From Isoetes taiwanensis (taxonomy: Eukaryota; Streptophyta; Lycopodiopsida; Isoetales; Isoetaceae), in assembly GCA_021234155.1 (NCBI GenBank), contig JAJEKV010000059.1, positions 6,167,613 through 6,231,612 of the forward strand: a DNA stretch of 64,000 nucleotides, written 5' to 3'. The notes beneath the pieces were generated by a model, which saw only the letters and a list, made by a program, of their open reading frames with translations, was not told where the DNA came from and did not search any database. Made by a program: the position numbers and the translations under genes. Shown one piece after another: positions 1 to 11,160 of this stretch (position 1 is its first letter; each line of letters starts with the position of its first letter).

Positions 1-3000
1 AAACTCAAATGCTAGATGGAGGAATTAGGGAGAGCCAACGCCGCTTAGAAGTGAGTTCCACGAAGCTTCCTCCTCTGTAGCAAATTCCCTGCGTTCTCAA
101 TTTCTTGATCCCATACATCTGCCATATTCGTATCCTCCAAGGATCCAATTTTCAACTCCAAACCCCCATGAGTTATCCAAAGCTCACCCTCCACATAGCC
201 GCCTTCCGCTAGGTATATTAGAGGCATAAAATGCTGATGAGCTTCACATATACAATTATTTGTTTCAAAATTACAACCTCACACTACCATTTCTCCCCGC
301 ATATTGATACTTTTGGATCTAGTCCTTCCATAAGATATTGTGTGCCTCCTTTAGTTCCTTCAAATTAATAACCAAAGGAGAGAAGCTACCTCCAACTAAC
401 CCAATGGACTCCTCGCCTCAAAGTCTCTGCCTCAAGGAAGGATGACATCCACATAAATCTTAATAGTCGCTAACACTGACTAATTGAGAACACCCTTTGA
501 TACACGCGAAATTCCATGAGACAATAATCATGAGTTGGAAGTTGTAAACCGCCAGTTATACCATTGTCATCAAATAAATTGCTAAAGGAAGAGGTCAGTT
601 TTCTTCCTTTTCATATTTCACCCTCGAAGTTATCCGACTCATATTTACATCCAGCTTATTTTTCTTACCAAGTAGAGCAAATGGATTCTCACATCTCCCA
701 CGCCATCTATTGTATCTCTGCCCCCACACCTACTTCCACTTGAGTTGCTTTATGACTCCCGTATTTGCCAGAAGCCTGTTCTCCAAGGTTCTTGGATATC
801 AAACTCCGGCGATTCTTCTCAAGAGAGATCTAAACCTCTCGAGATATATTTAGACAGAAATTTACATTAAGGTTGTGGAGAGTCTCCACATTTTGAGTTC
901 ACCATGTCATGAGAGCCTCGATTTCCTCGCCAAATAACTTTCTAGCTCTATACCATGTTTGAGGCCACCACTGCTATTGAGGTTCCTCTCCCCACCAAGG
1001 GTGTCCACTTTGAGAACATGGCAACTCTCTGTCACGCTTCCAGCACACCGCTTCAAGCACACCTGGGATGAGGAAGGGGTAGCAAGCCGGTAAAGGGATC
1101 GAGTAAATGGGGAGGACTCAACTGAGGGGGAACATGTGGTCCCTTGAGGGGTTTCCTCCCCGTGTGTCGCCTTCACACACACATGTTCTCGTCATTCTCT
1201 ATATTTTGGATCATTGACGCTGTCGCTTGGTTTGGTCACTTCTTCCAGCTCCACATTTGGGAACATCCTCCTTATTTCCCATCCATTTAATAGCTTGAGT
1301 AAAACTTCTAAAGCAACACATACCACTTTTCACGCCACTTTGGGGATCTCGTTGTCGTGATGGCAACACGCATTCGCAGTCTTGGCGACAGAGTGAGATA
1401 CACATATGAGCCTAGCGCAGCTGGCAATAGACTCTTAGGAACGTGTGACTGGTGGTCCGGTGGATACTTATTTCAAACCAAAGAAGGGGTTTTGATAGCG
1501 TAAAGTTTATTAGGGAGAAAACCGGTGTGTAGAATCGGTATAAAATGAAGCTCTCCCCGCAATGGGGCCCCCTGCACCGCAACTAGTCTATCCACAACAA
1601 GCTTTCACCGCCAAACATGATGAGAAAAACGCTAGTTACCAAAGGCCTTTATGATTGGTGTTGGGGCAAACCTCTTCAGTGAGCCGATACCATGAGTTTA
1701 ACTCGCAGTCCGTGGTGCAAAACCCCCGTAAGAAGCCCATCACAGCTACGAGATCAAATCTCTTTCCGTATATCTTTGGTGCATCTCGTGATCAATTTCA
1801 CCAATCGGGAAATTATCTTCTGCCTCCCGCATTAAAAGCACATTGACCAATCCGCTGTGCTCATTTGTAGTTACTCCCGTGGTTCGGAACGACCTCGTAA
1901 CGCTTGGAGCTCTCCGACTCTTATAGCCTGCTAGTAGCCCGGCTTGCTTTTTAATTCACTCCAGACCAGCTTTACCACTCAATCAATCCGCCCTTCCAAG
2001 AACCCTTTGATGATTTGCACCGTTTGTATGAAATTCCTCATAGCATCATTCCCATCATTAAGGATGCTCTGATCCAATACTCTTTTCCCTGCTAATCGCC
2101 TCTTTCTGTGAGAGATGAGTAATCCATTTCGTTTTTCTTTGTTTCACGGGCCTACTTTCCATAGGTGAAGATTCTCGACCGCTAGATTATATATGGGTAT
2201 TCCCCCGACCACATGTCAGCCTCCGCCCCCGCCCCAACATTGCATCTTCACTCTCGATAGCTCCGCTAGCTAGAACGCCGGGGCTTTGGCAGCCTGCACT
2301 CACCTACTCTATTGTACTGTGGCTCCTTTGGGGATGGTCTATATCCCAGGAAGCGTGAGCAGCTGTAAGGGCCTAGATTTATATCGACGCTTAGGAGAGG
2401 ACTTACCTTGTGCGGTGGAAGCCCCATGGTCGATCGGGGAAGTTGATGGAAGCCCCATCATCCGGGACGATGCATCGCCTTTTAGATCCCAGCCATTTGC
2501 CAAGTTGCCCACTGAACCGGGCCGGTAGATCTAAATGGTACATGGGTCTCCACAGCTCACCAATGAATCCGTGTTTGCCTCCCTACACGCTTAAGGTTGC
2601 CGTGATGCATCCCCGACCTGCACCATGTTCATGTTCCAAAATCTTGGCAATCAATCTCGCCTCCCAGCCTACTATTGTTTCAACTTATGCCTGCACGTCG
2701 CCTGAAAGCTCGCCAGCCTTATGTAGGGCCCCTCGCTTCCTATTCTCCTCCACAATTGTTTCTTCCTCGCCTCATCATCCTTTGTCTCGATCTCCTTACC
2801 GCCATCGATTCCATCCACCTCCCCGTAAGGGCCGCCTCACGGTAAGCTTTTACCGGGTTTAGCGTAGCCGGGCGACTTGTGGGGCTGCCATCTCTGCCCC
2901 TTCGACGATTGCAAAGAATGCCTTACCAGCTTTTGCCCTCAATGCATTTTTCGCCTTGTCAGAAACACTGTGGATAAGCCGGAAACCATGAATCGACCTC

Positions 3001-3479
3001 TCTCGACTCAATGAAGATGGAGCTACTCCGCCACTGCGGATGCGCATCCTGATGAGCTTCAAGAAGAACAAAATCATCTCATGTCCCCGTCTCCCCACGC
3101 ACGTTTCTCCTGATCCTTTTCTCCCTGGCTACACCTCTCAAGACCTCTGGATTTCCACTGCCGGCCGGGGCCTTCACGCTTCTACATTTTTTCGATCTAT
3201 CGTCACATTCTCACTCTACAAATATCTTGGGATAGATGTGTTGGATAAATACAAATGGAAAAATGCCATTGGACTGAGATAAATCATATGGTTGCTTGTA
3301 GAAATTTAGAGCCTAGCTTCAATTCTTAGATGCGAACCAATACAACTATAACAAGATAAGCTACAAGATCAAACCACCCTCTAGAGATTGGATTTATCCT
3401 TAAAGGTCCAATTTTGACTTCAATTATAAGATTTAGTGGCAAAATACAAATAATATTTTCCAAATTCGATATTGTCGCC
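1..3479. other. Unrecognised sequence, no supported gene
   Basis: No gene, RNA or transposon is recognisable here. The longest open frame is 150 codons on the plus strand (2410-2862). It is rich in Pro, Ser and Arg, lies in C-rich DNA, overlaps a second open frame in another phase and shows no familiar motif, so I do not call it a gene. The stretch is mixed in composition and probably old, decayed repeat sequence. Confidence 0.4.
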
Positions 3480-3745
3480 TAATCCAAATCCATCTTGCAA
3501 CAAAGGACACCACTACATTTGAACCGATGACTATTAAACTGCAACCAATTGATCCACCATTGAATTATATCTTCATGAAAACAAATTTAAAAAACAACAA
3601 GAAATCAAATACCATCATATTGAGGTAACTATATCATTTAAATTGTCCCATTGCAACAAAAATATATGTTTCAAGGTGAATTCTAGAAATGCTCTAAGAA
3701 TTTTGATTTCATTTTTCTCATTACATGTCATATTTTCATTTATTT
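3480..3745 (-). repeat. Isolated diverged copy of the tRNA-Cys satellite unit
   Basis: This copy follows the word order of the main array. A tRNA-like block is followed by GAAAACAAATTT, AACAAGAAATCAAAT, ACTATATCATTTAAATTG, CCATTGCAACAA and ATATATGTTT. It lies about 12.7 kb left of the main array, in the same orientation, and is followed by an oppositely oriented relative at 3895-4125. Divergence is high, but the shared order of words makes common ancestry with the array clear. Confidence 0.7.
3503..3574 (-). pseudogene. tRNA-Cys(GCA)-like remnant
   Basis: Read on the minus strand, the block keeps the D-arm/anticodon layout of the array tRNA. The anticodon stem ATTGG faces TTAAT (two G-U pairs) across the seven-base loop TTGCAGT, whose centre is GCA (Cys). 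The acceptor arm is eroded and no longer pairs properly. It is inferred to be a non-functional relative of the array tRNA gene. Confidence 0.55.
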
Positions 3746-3894
3746 TGGAGTGTTCAACAATGCCATTCCCAAGCTAGAAGCTTAGAATCTAGCTGAGCTT
3801 CATTGGCCCGCACCAACGTCTTCGCAATGGGCTAAACAAGTAAGTAACTTATTAAAATAATTTTACTAGCAACCATAGAAAAATTAAGATGCCT

Positions 3895-4125
3895 TATTTC
3901 CATTATACAGATAGGTAAAAAGCGACTTCATTCATTTTATAACATTTTCATGGAAGTTTAGCTTAGCGATAGAGCAGTTGGTTGCAGTCCACTAGGTCAT
4001 TAGTTCAAACTCGGTTGCCTTGATAGTTTGGTAAAATCATCTTGAGCATTTAAGCTTGAAGAATGCTTTTCAATGTTATCCCTTCTGACAAATTGGATGG
4101 AGATTCCAAAAGTGTAACAGGCCTG
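3895..4125 (+). repeat. Isolated copy of the tRNA-Cys satellite unit, inverted relative to the array
   Basis: On the plus strand, a tRNA-like block (3952-4020) is followed by words that match the reverse complement of the array unit. The best is GACAAATTGGATGGAGATTC near 4087. Similarity fades after about 4115. With the minus-strand copy at 3480-3745 it forms an opposed pair separated by about 150 bp. Confidence 0.65.
3952..4020 (+). pseudogene. tRNA-Cys(GCA)-like sequence
   Basis: The block reads GGAAGTTTAGCTTAGCGATA, then GAGCA, an anticodon stem GTTGG against CCACT, and the loop TTGCAGT with centre GCA (Cys). A T-loop TTCAAAC follows. The D-stem GCTT/GAGC pairs with one G-U. The anticodon stem has a mismatch, the T-stem has weak pairs, and the acceptor 3' strand no longer matches the 5' strand. 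An A box (TAGCTTAGCGATAG) and a weak B box (AGTTCAAACTC) remain. It is probably a pseudogene, though it is one of the few copies with an unchanged Cys anticodon. Confidence 0.6.
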
Positions 4126-4477
4126 CTAAATTGGACCCTTATTGGGCAACTTGGGATCCTATCCCGTGACCATTGGAATCATACAACATTTGTTGCACAT
4201 GGTGGTAGGTTGGAAAATACTTATATGGTGCAATGCACTTTAGCGATATTCAAGATTCAAGGTAAAGAATAAATCTTTATTACAAATGAATAAACCCATA
4301 AATACTTAAACCCAAATCCATCATACGTACAATACATATGTTCAAATTATAAATGCAAACATTCAAAGGTTTCCTCAAATCTCTTTTAGTCTAAGAAGAA
4401 GAAATTCAACACTCCTAAACTTATAAAAGTTAATAAATTCCTATCTCCGCTTCTCAGCTGCTTGGCTACACCCAGAA

Positions 4478-4561
4478 GTACCTTGCCCAACTACTTACAC
4501 CATATACGCAGGGCTAGTAGCACCTTGCCCAACTACTTACACCATATACACAAGGTTAGCC
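4478..4561. repeat. Two-copy 42-bp tandem duplication
   Basis: The phrase CCTTGCCCAACTACTTACAC, continuing into CATATA, starts at 4481 and again at 4523, a period of 42 bp. The copies differ by a few bases. No function is suggested. Confidence 0.85.
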
Positions 4562-4861
4562 ACAAGGACTAAGTGGGGGTTTAAGGGTGCAAGTAAATGC
4601 TACGGTATCATACACAACCAAATAACAAACATGGTCTACTTGCTCAAATGACCCACTACGTAATTGCACCCCAATGTTAATAAAGCATATCCAAGTGTCA
4701 TATGCCACATTCATAGTGCATCAAATCACAAAACATAGAAATGTTATGTCCACATAATTCCATCAATGCAACTAGTGCCCACTCCAGTTCATGCATGACA
4801 TCATAATAGTTATGCGAAGCAACATGCCAGATTCATCCATTACATATCCCAATATTATGCC

Positions 4862-4935
4862 ATGGCGCAGCGGCGCCATTTGTACGCAATGAGGGCCAAT
4901 GCGCTTCTGTGGTCGAAATGGCGCCGCTGCGCCAT
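4862..4935. repeat. Perfect 20-bp inverted repeat (GC-rich hairpin)
   Basis: The arm at 4862-4881 (ATGGCGCAGCGGCGCCATTT) is the exact reverse complement of the arm at 4916-4935, with a 34-base spacer. The left arm itself contains the palindrome GGCGCC. The arms are far more GC-rich than their surroundings. A transposon terminus, a MITE-like fold-back or a structured transcript are all possible; no transposase remnant was recognised nearby. Confidence 0.9.
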
Positions 4936-4963
4936 TTCCTCGACTGGCAATGGCGGCATGTTT

Positions 4964-4979
4964 CATTTGCATGCAAATG
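4964..4979. repeat. 16-bp perfect palindrome
   Basis: CATTTGCATGCAAATG is its own reverse complement. It lies 28 bases right of the 20-bp inverted repeat and shares the ATTTG/CAAAT theme with it, so both may belong to one decayed fold-back element. Confidence 0.85.
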
Positions 4980-7900
4980 GCTTAGCGGCTGGGTTCGTCA
5001 TGATTTGAATAAGCGATTTGTTTCGCTTTCACAGGCAGCCTTCACGTCTGGCGCCCAAAACGCGCTGCGGACGGAGAAGACCGCCATCACGGGCCTAGCG
5101 TTACTGCGATACGGAAACGGCCGCGCATTCCTCGGAAAGGGTCGACCAACAGCGTGTGACAAAGAGCAGAGGAACTTTGCTCTCACAAAGTCGGTGGTAT
5201 GGTGAACAAGACGCTGTGGATGCGTACCGCAGCATCGCCGTCACAAAGTGAGGTGAAAAGCGTGGAAGATAGGGACTTCCTTTGGTTGTACGTTGAGGAT
5301 CCCGTGAATTAAAGATTGATCCAGATCGGTGATGACGTAATTTTACGATCCACGATGATGAACCATCGCGACCGTGACATACCGCTAAAATAGTGGTGGC
5401 TGCTGTCTTCATACTTAAAAGCAGTAGAGAGGTACCGCTATTAATGGCACCTGCCGAAGCTACTAGAGTCGGCATTCGTCACTATGGACTCGGACAAAGA
5501 ACTCGTCACATATTAGTCGGCTAAGCATCTTCTTGTAATATGCTCGTTTATCGGACGCGACTTGGCTTCCGCATGTGATTTCAAGGAAAGCTAAGCCAAG
5601 CTGCTTTCAAACCTAGTAAAGCTGCTGGCGTAAGAAAAGTAAACCAAATGGTGCTCCAAATGAAGGACAGAGCATGAGGAAGAGAATCGTGAAAGACGCA
5701 GGGAGTTCGTGTCTCCTGCCGCCCTTCTAAGTCTCCCATCGTGATCGGTTCTCCTATCAAGTCCCCTGATAAATGTGATTTCAGAGAGAACCATATGATA
5801 CTAAATCCCTCTCCACATTTGAGAGCGAATAATAATAACCCCAAATGTGTTTCTACGTGCTTTTGCAATTTTGCAAAACAACACCTAAAGACTACCCATG
5901 GGTGATTGTTCAAAATGCTAAACAACATGTAGTTTTTGTCTAAAGTTTCATGCATGTGAATTGTCATACCAGAAAAATCAATATGTTGTTTTTTTCTTTG
6001 TCGTTGTTTCTAGAGACCGTGGCGTTGTTTACTAATATAAGACGCATTTCTACATTACAACACGTGGAAAATAAATATTACTACATTAGAAACAAAAAAG
6101 ATCCACATGAGATATCCATCGCAGAACAAAAGAAAACATTGTTTTAATGTCACTAGACATTGTTTTCCTTCGACAAACAATGTGTTAAATATTACAATGT
6201 GTGGAAAACTATTATTACAACAATGAAAAAAAATATATGATCTGTCAAACTGCATGTAGGCATTGTATTTTCTTTCATTAAGACATCGCCAGAGATACAA
6301 TGCATAGAAAACAATAAGATAACACATAGTTTAAGTGAGCAAATATAGCATTTTAAAACAATTCTAGTAAAAGAAATACACACGACCACAAATTCTCGAC
6401 ATTTTGTTTATTTAAAAATGCCTTTGGGAATCGAACCCAAACAACCAAGATACCATAATAATCTGAAGAAAATAATTAAACTAGGAATTAGACATAAAAA
6501 AAGTAAAAATTTTATCCATTATAAACTACACTATTATCAAGAGCCAGATGAAATACTCAAAAAAAATGCACACAAATATGTCAATTAACAAGAAAAAACT
6601 TAACAACTAAGTTTTCACCACTCCATCAAGGTGCAAAGAAAAGTAGTTTGAGCACATAGGATCCAGAGGTTTGATCATATGTGCATAGAAGAAAAGCAAG
6701 TGAGCAAAAGCAAGAAAAACAAAAAAACGAGTACTTAAAAGGCTACCAAACATGCAACATGCAAGGCAACCTATGCTACTATGTACTGGTACAATCTACC
6801 ATAGTCGCTTAGCGGTGATCAGTAATATGGGGTCGATCTTTAAATGAATTTGAAAAACAATAATATTTAAAAGAAAAGCCAGCTTAATATACACAATATT
6901 TCGTCCTATAACAATTCTCGTTGCCAAATTAACTATGTGTTCAAGCATGTCATGGAAACCATTCCATAACCGGTCGTGTAATCGTGATCATTTTTTAAAT
7001 CTATATCCAAAGAATAAAAAGCTTATCAAACCTCGATAAGGAGAGCTCCTCTAACATCAATATCCACTTTAGACAAATCTGAATCCTCGTTTCATATTGT
7101 TCTAAAGTTAAAAGCAAATACGAAATTGGAAAGTAGAACCGCATACAAGATTTTTAAGAGATTAAGATTTATCGCCCTACTGAAAAGCTCAGCACCTCCT
7201 TGCAACCTTTCCAAATCGCTTCGCGTGCTTGATGGAAAGACCTAGCTCCATTACATCACGGTGTTCAAGAACGAGGATTTAAATGAAAATGTTAGTCGAT
7301 AGTAAAGGAAGATAAAGCATCATTTCAAATAGGGCATCCGGCAACCACAAGTTAGCCAACCTCTGGTGATTCGACATGTCTAGTGCCGCTATGCCTTTAA
7401 GTAATCTATGCAAATGCAAGTAATTACAGCAATTAGTAATATCCAAGTTTAAAGAAAGAAAGAAGGATCTTAGCAAAATGATTTATAATGAATTTAAATC
7501 TGTTCTAACAAGAAAAATGCAGAACCGCTAAGGGCTCAACAAGAAAATGCAATAATCATGAAGATCTTAGAAATGCAAGGGAGCTTATCCGCATCGCTTC
7601 ATGAATATCTTAAAATGCGAGCTGGTCTATTTGGGCTTCACAAGGTTGCATCGAATCGATATAATGCAAGGAGCTTATCTACTATCAATTCTAAAGTGCC
7701 GAAACTGAAATCGCGAAGCACAGTCGGCTTGGACGACAGAGAAAAAAGATACTAAGGCAACAAAGAGTTTTACCGTAAGTGCATCATAAGATTCAAGACA
7801 TAGCCATATCTAAAGTATTTTCGATTTGTTTCAAGAAGAGGGCTGGCGCTTTGTTTTTGATTTGCTCGTAGGCGAAGGCGGTATAAAATATACGGAGAAG

Positions 7901-8360
7901 TATCAAGATACTAAACGCCATCGCCATACGCCTACCACCGAAGCCGAGCATCAGGCGTAGAGCTGGAACAAACTCAACCGCCTTCATATTTCAGTCTCGG
8001 ACTAATAGAATGATAGGCCTAGATCAAAATCTAGCCGCTCATCCTAAAACATCTCTACCGCTGAATGCATGCTTACTATAATATGTTTTATTGTTTGTTA
8101 AACTAACCCTTTAAGCATGACTCTTCATTTGTTCAATACCCCTCTAGCACAAGATGAATTTTAAGGAAATAATTCTTCGAACCTTATACAGCAAAAAGTA
8201 CAATAATCGTTTCCATGTATTTGCAAGATTTGCCATCACCTCTATTATATCAAAAGTTAGATTGTTCTCTAATCTTTATAATGTACATTTGTCCCTTTAC
8301 TCTAAAAACATTTTCTTTAGAGTTAGGCTTTCTATTCATTCCAATAGTATGAGAACAATT
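4980..8360. other. Unrecognised, AT-rich toward the right
   Basis: A 128-codon minus-strand frame (5581-5967) overlaps another open frame in a second phase and shows no family motif. At 6415-6455 a T-arm-like word (GGGTTCGATTCCC on the minus strand) occurs without the rest of a tRNA. From about 6.4 to 8.2 kb the sequence is AT-rich with no recognisable feature. Confidence 0.35.
6010..6320. repeat. Degenerate tandem repeat, about 100-140 bp period
   Basis: Three weak copies share the sequence TATTACAAxxxGTGGAAAA or a variant, near 6052, 6188 and 6290. Each is preceded by a CTAGA- or AAGACAT-like word. Divergence is high and the boundaries are approximate. Confidence 0.4.
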
Positions 8361-8618
8361 TCAACTTTGTAAATTTATGAATAGGGCTTCTCCTATTCTC
8401 TTCTTAACATTGTTCAATTCACTATGTTCGACATTTAACTCAATATCTGGGAGAACACCCAACTCCCATATTTCATATTGTTTGGCATCGCCCAACATCT
8501 TTGCAATGTCGCCTCTATTAAGCAAAGACCCTGCAAACCCATGTTGTATTAACTCTATGGATGCAAAATGAGAATATGTTATTTCAAATTCCTTATTAAA
8601 CGTACAGCATAAGTTACG
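8361..8618 (-). pseudogene. Unrecognised 85-codon open frame, possible exon or gene remnant
   Basis: The minus strand is open from the codon after a TAG at 8619-8621 to a TGA at 8361-8363. The translation has protein-like composition, with balanced charged and hydrophobic residues. It includes SIELIQHGFAGSLLNRGD and, further on, YEIWELGVLPDIELNVEHSE. The first Met lies well inside (in KMLGDAK), so this is not a complete gene; an exon or a fragment of a decayed element would fit. I do not recognise a family, and the frame may be fortuitous. The overlapping plus-strand frame at 8377-8571 looks like its shadow. Confidence 0.3.
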
Positions 8619-8621
8619 CTA

Positions 8622-11160
8622 AGAACATTGCAACCACTCATCACAATAGGGCTATGAAATGTAATTCACAGAACCACATACGTATATCGAGAGACACAAC
8701 CAGAACAACTTCGGCACATGAGTGAAAAGGTACATGTGGCTTTGGACACAAAGGCCAAGAGGCACTAGGTTACGGTTAGGATTAAATGCTGAAAACACAA
8801 AATTAGACAGTTGGAGATTACCCAACTTATCGCCATGTTGACCCGCATAGATTAATTACGAGATTATAAAAAGAGAGAGAAATCGCCAGTTGGAAGGAGA
8901 AATGTTGGAATAAAGTTTGATGACGTTTTCTTCCGTGTTTGACGTTGCATCGAGGTTATTGTGTTCAGCATGTTGCTTTATGTTTATGTTAATCGTTGAA
9001 CCGCAGCGATGTTTTAAATGTTTGTAACGAACATAACAAAAACATAAGAATAGGGTACGAATGTAATCCAACGCATAACTCCGTTTTCATTTAAACCACC
9101 GCGCTGTATCCGGAGTCCTTCCATCGCTATTCCGCATCGATCAACAAGCAATTCCTGATCATGACCCATCTTTTCAACGATTCCGCATCCAAGAACTGCG
9201 TGGAAAGTGCGCCGCGATTGTTTCGCTCGATATACCGCATACCGCGAGCATCGATGGAGATTATTTTCTAGAGTTATGTGGTGGGACAAAAGACAAAAAA
9301 TCATTCCCAAGAATGTTCTATTTAGTTAATTCCAAACGCACCCCGTCACGCTATAAAATCTGAGTTTCCACAAGGAACTTCTGCTTTGCTAGTGAAAGAA
9401 CAAAGAGAGTAATACGGATACTGGCCGCGATTCTTGTGGATATGCTTGTATTGTTAAAACTGGTCCCTCGGTTACCTAGTCAGCCTGGTGTATGTCTTGT
9501 GATGCGCATATGGATATGGATGAGCAAGGAATCATAAAGGAAACCATTAAATCGGAGAAATTTCGGGCAAGAGCCCAATGAGCAAGATCAACTTGCCCGG
9601 CCGATTTCCTTCTTTGCAAAGTCAAGCATCTTTTGGGTGAGGAGACCTGAGGGTTAACGGGTTCACGCTGGAGACCTACCTACCAACATACCGATGCCAA
9701 GGTGGTCGCTTACGCCACTCTAGGCTCGCTACGCCATCTAGGGCACCCAAATGGTGACATGGCATGCCCGCTAGCGGCAAGGCCAAGTTTCAAAATGAAA
9801 AGATGTCCACATCTTGGTCTTTCTATCGGTGATAGCAAATTTTGGGTGACATGGCTAGATGGATGGTGACATAGACATGATGACTAGACTTTATGCAAGC
9901 AAAGCATAACCTTAAAATTTTGGTAGAGGAGTTTGGCAATGGATAGAATAGGATCTTGCTACCGACCTTCCCAACCAAACCAAAGCCGTGACCGCGCCAT
10001 TCCAAAAAATCATTTGAAAAAGATAAGCACAACTCTCGATATCTCGTGATCTAAGTGCAACCACCCTCTTGTTTAGGGATCCTAATGTAGTTGATGCCTT
10101 TTGCAAAATTTTGCATCAAAGATTTGCCACTACAAACCCGGAGGTTCTAACACACTATATCCATCATGATATGTCCTGCGCAAAAGACCAAAATTCGACT
10201 CCAAAACATAAACCTTCAACAACCTAGCGGCAACTCATATTACGTTTCTGAGGCCGAAAACATTATGGTTCTTTTCATGGATAACTTGCACCATCTCTAA
10301 AACATGAATGCGTAGTCATGCCAAATCTGAAATGTCGATCACTCCGGCCATCCGTATTATCCCAAACAATGCCCTCTACCGCAAAAGTGGCTCTTGACTT
10401 CTAATTGCCATAGCTGGAGAAGAATAGATCCAAACCCCATTTCTTTCAGTTCATTGCTTCGCTCAACCGCAACTTGACCATGTCCTGCAGTAACCACTAA
10501 CTCGATTTCCATAACGTGAACCCTTCAATAACCTAGTGTCACACTGTGGTTTACTGCTGAGGCCATATCCTGGGCCGATTCGACCAAAATCTTGCACAAT
10601 GTCACGAGTGGAGGGTGCGTTGACAAAGATGGACCCTAAACCTTCGAAGCAGCGCTCGACCTAAAAAGTCAATGGCCTAGGGCCGGTCACACCGCCATGT
10701 AGGTTCGTGTTTTCATTGCAAAAATGACCGCGTAACTTGTCCCTAGGGTACCATTCTGACGATATGAGTAAGTCGGTCTCCATTCAAGCTTCAGCCGTCT
10801 CTAACGACAAAATACTGGGTTTCTCACAAGGTCAACCGCAGGACGCTTCCGCTTGGTAAGTTCTCCTGACTCCATCTTTGATTTTTGAACCCGCCGGGCA
10901 GTTACTTGAACAGCAGCATTCAATGGTTGGATAGCGGTAGTCCCAGCTCCCGTGAGTGGGGGCATTGCATTTTCCTGTGAGCGCCGGCAAGAAAGGTCAG
11001 CCGACAACCTTTCTCTCGATGTCCATCTCCGTCTGGCCTCTCCTCCGTGAGGAAGTCACAGTCCCCGCCCTCGGGTTCTGACTTGGGAAGGATACGCTTT
11101 AAGTTCTTCAAGATCCTATTCTCTGCATCCCTGGGCCGAACCCTCTCACCAAAAATTCCA
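8622..11160. other. Unrecognised sequence
   Basis: No gene or known element was identified. The longest frame is 98 codons on the minus strand (9014-9310), unrecognised. An exact 18-base word at 9140-9157 recurs at 25600-25617 inside the LTR element, a possible hint of shared repeat ancestry. Confidence 0.35.

Noticed and set aside
2410-2862. Longest open frame of the window (150 codons, plus strand)
   Set aside because: C-rich DNA that is Pro/Ser/Arg-rich in translation, overlapping another frame, with no motif or gene context; consistent with a chance frame.
6415-6455. T-arm-like word (GGGTTCGATTCCC on the minus strand)
   Set aside because: No anticodon arm, D-arm or paired acceptor strand around it; a T-arm alone is not a tRNA.
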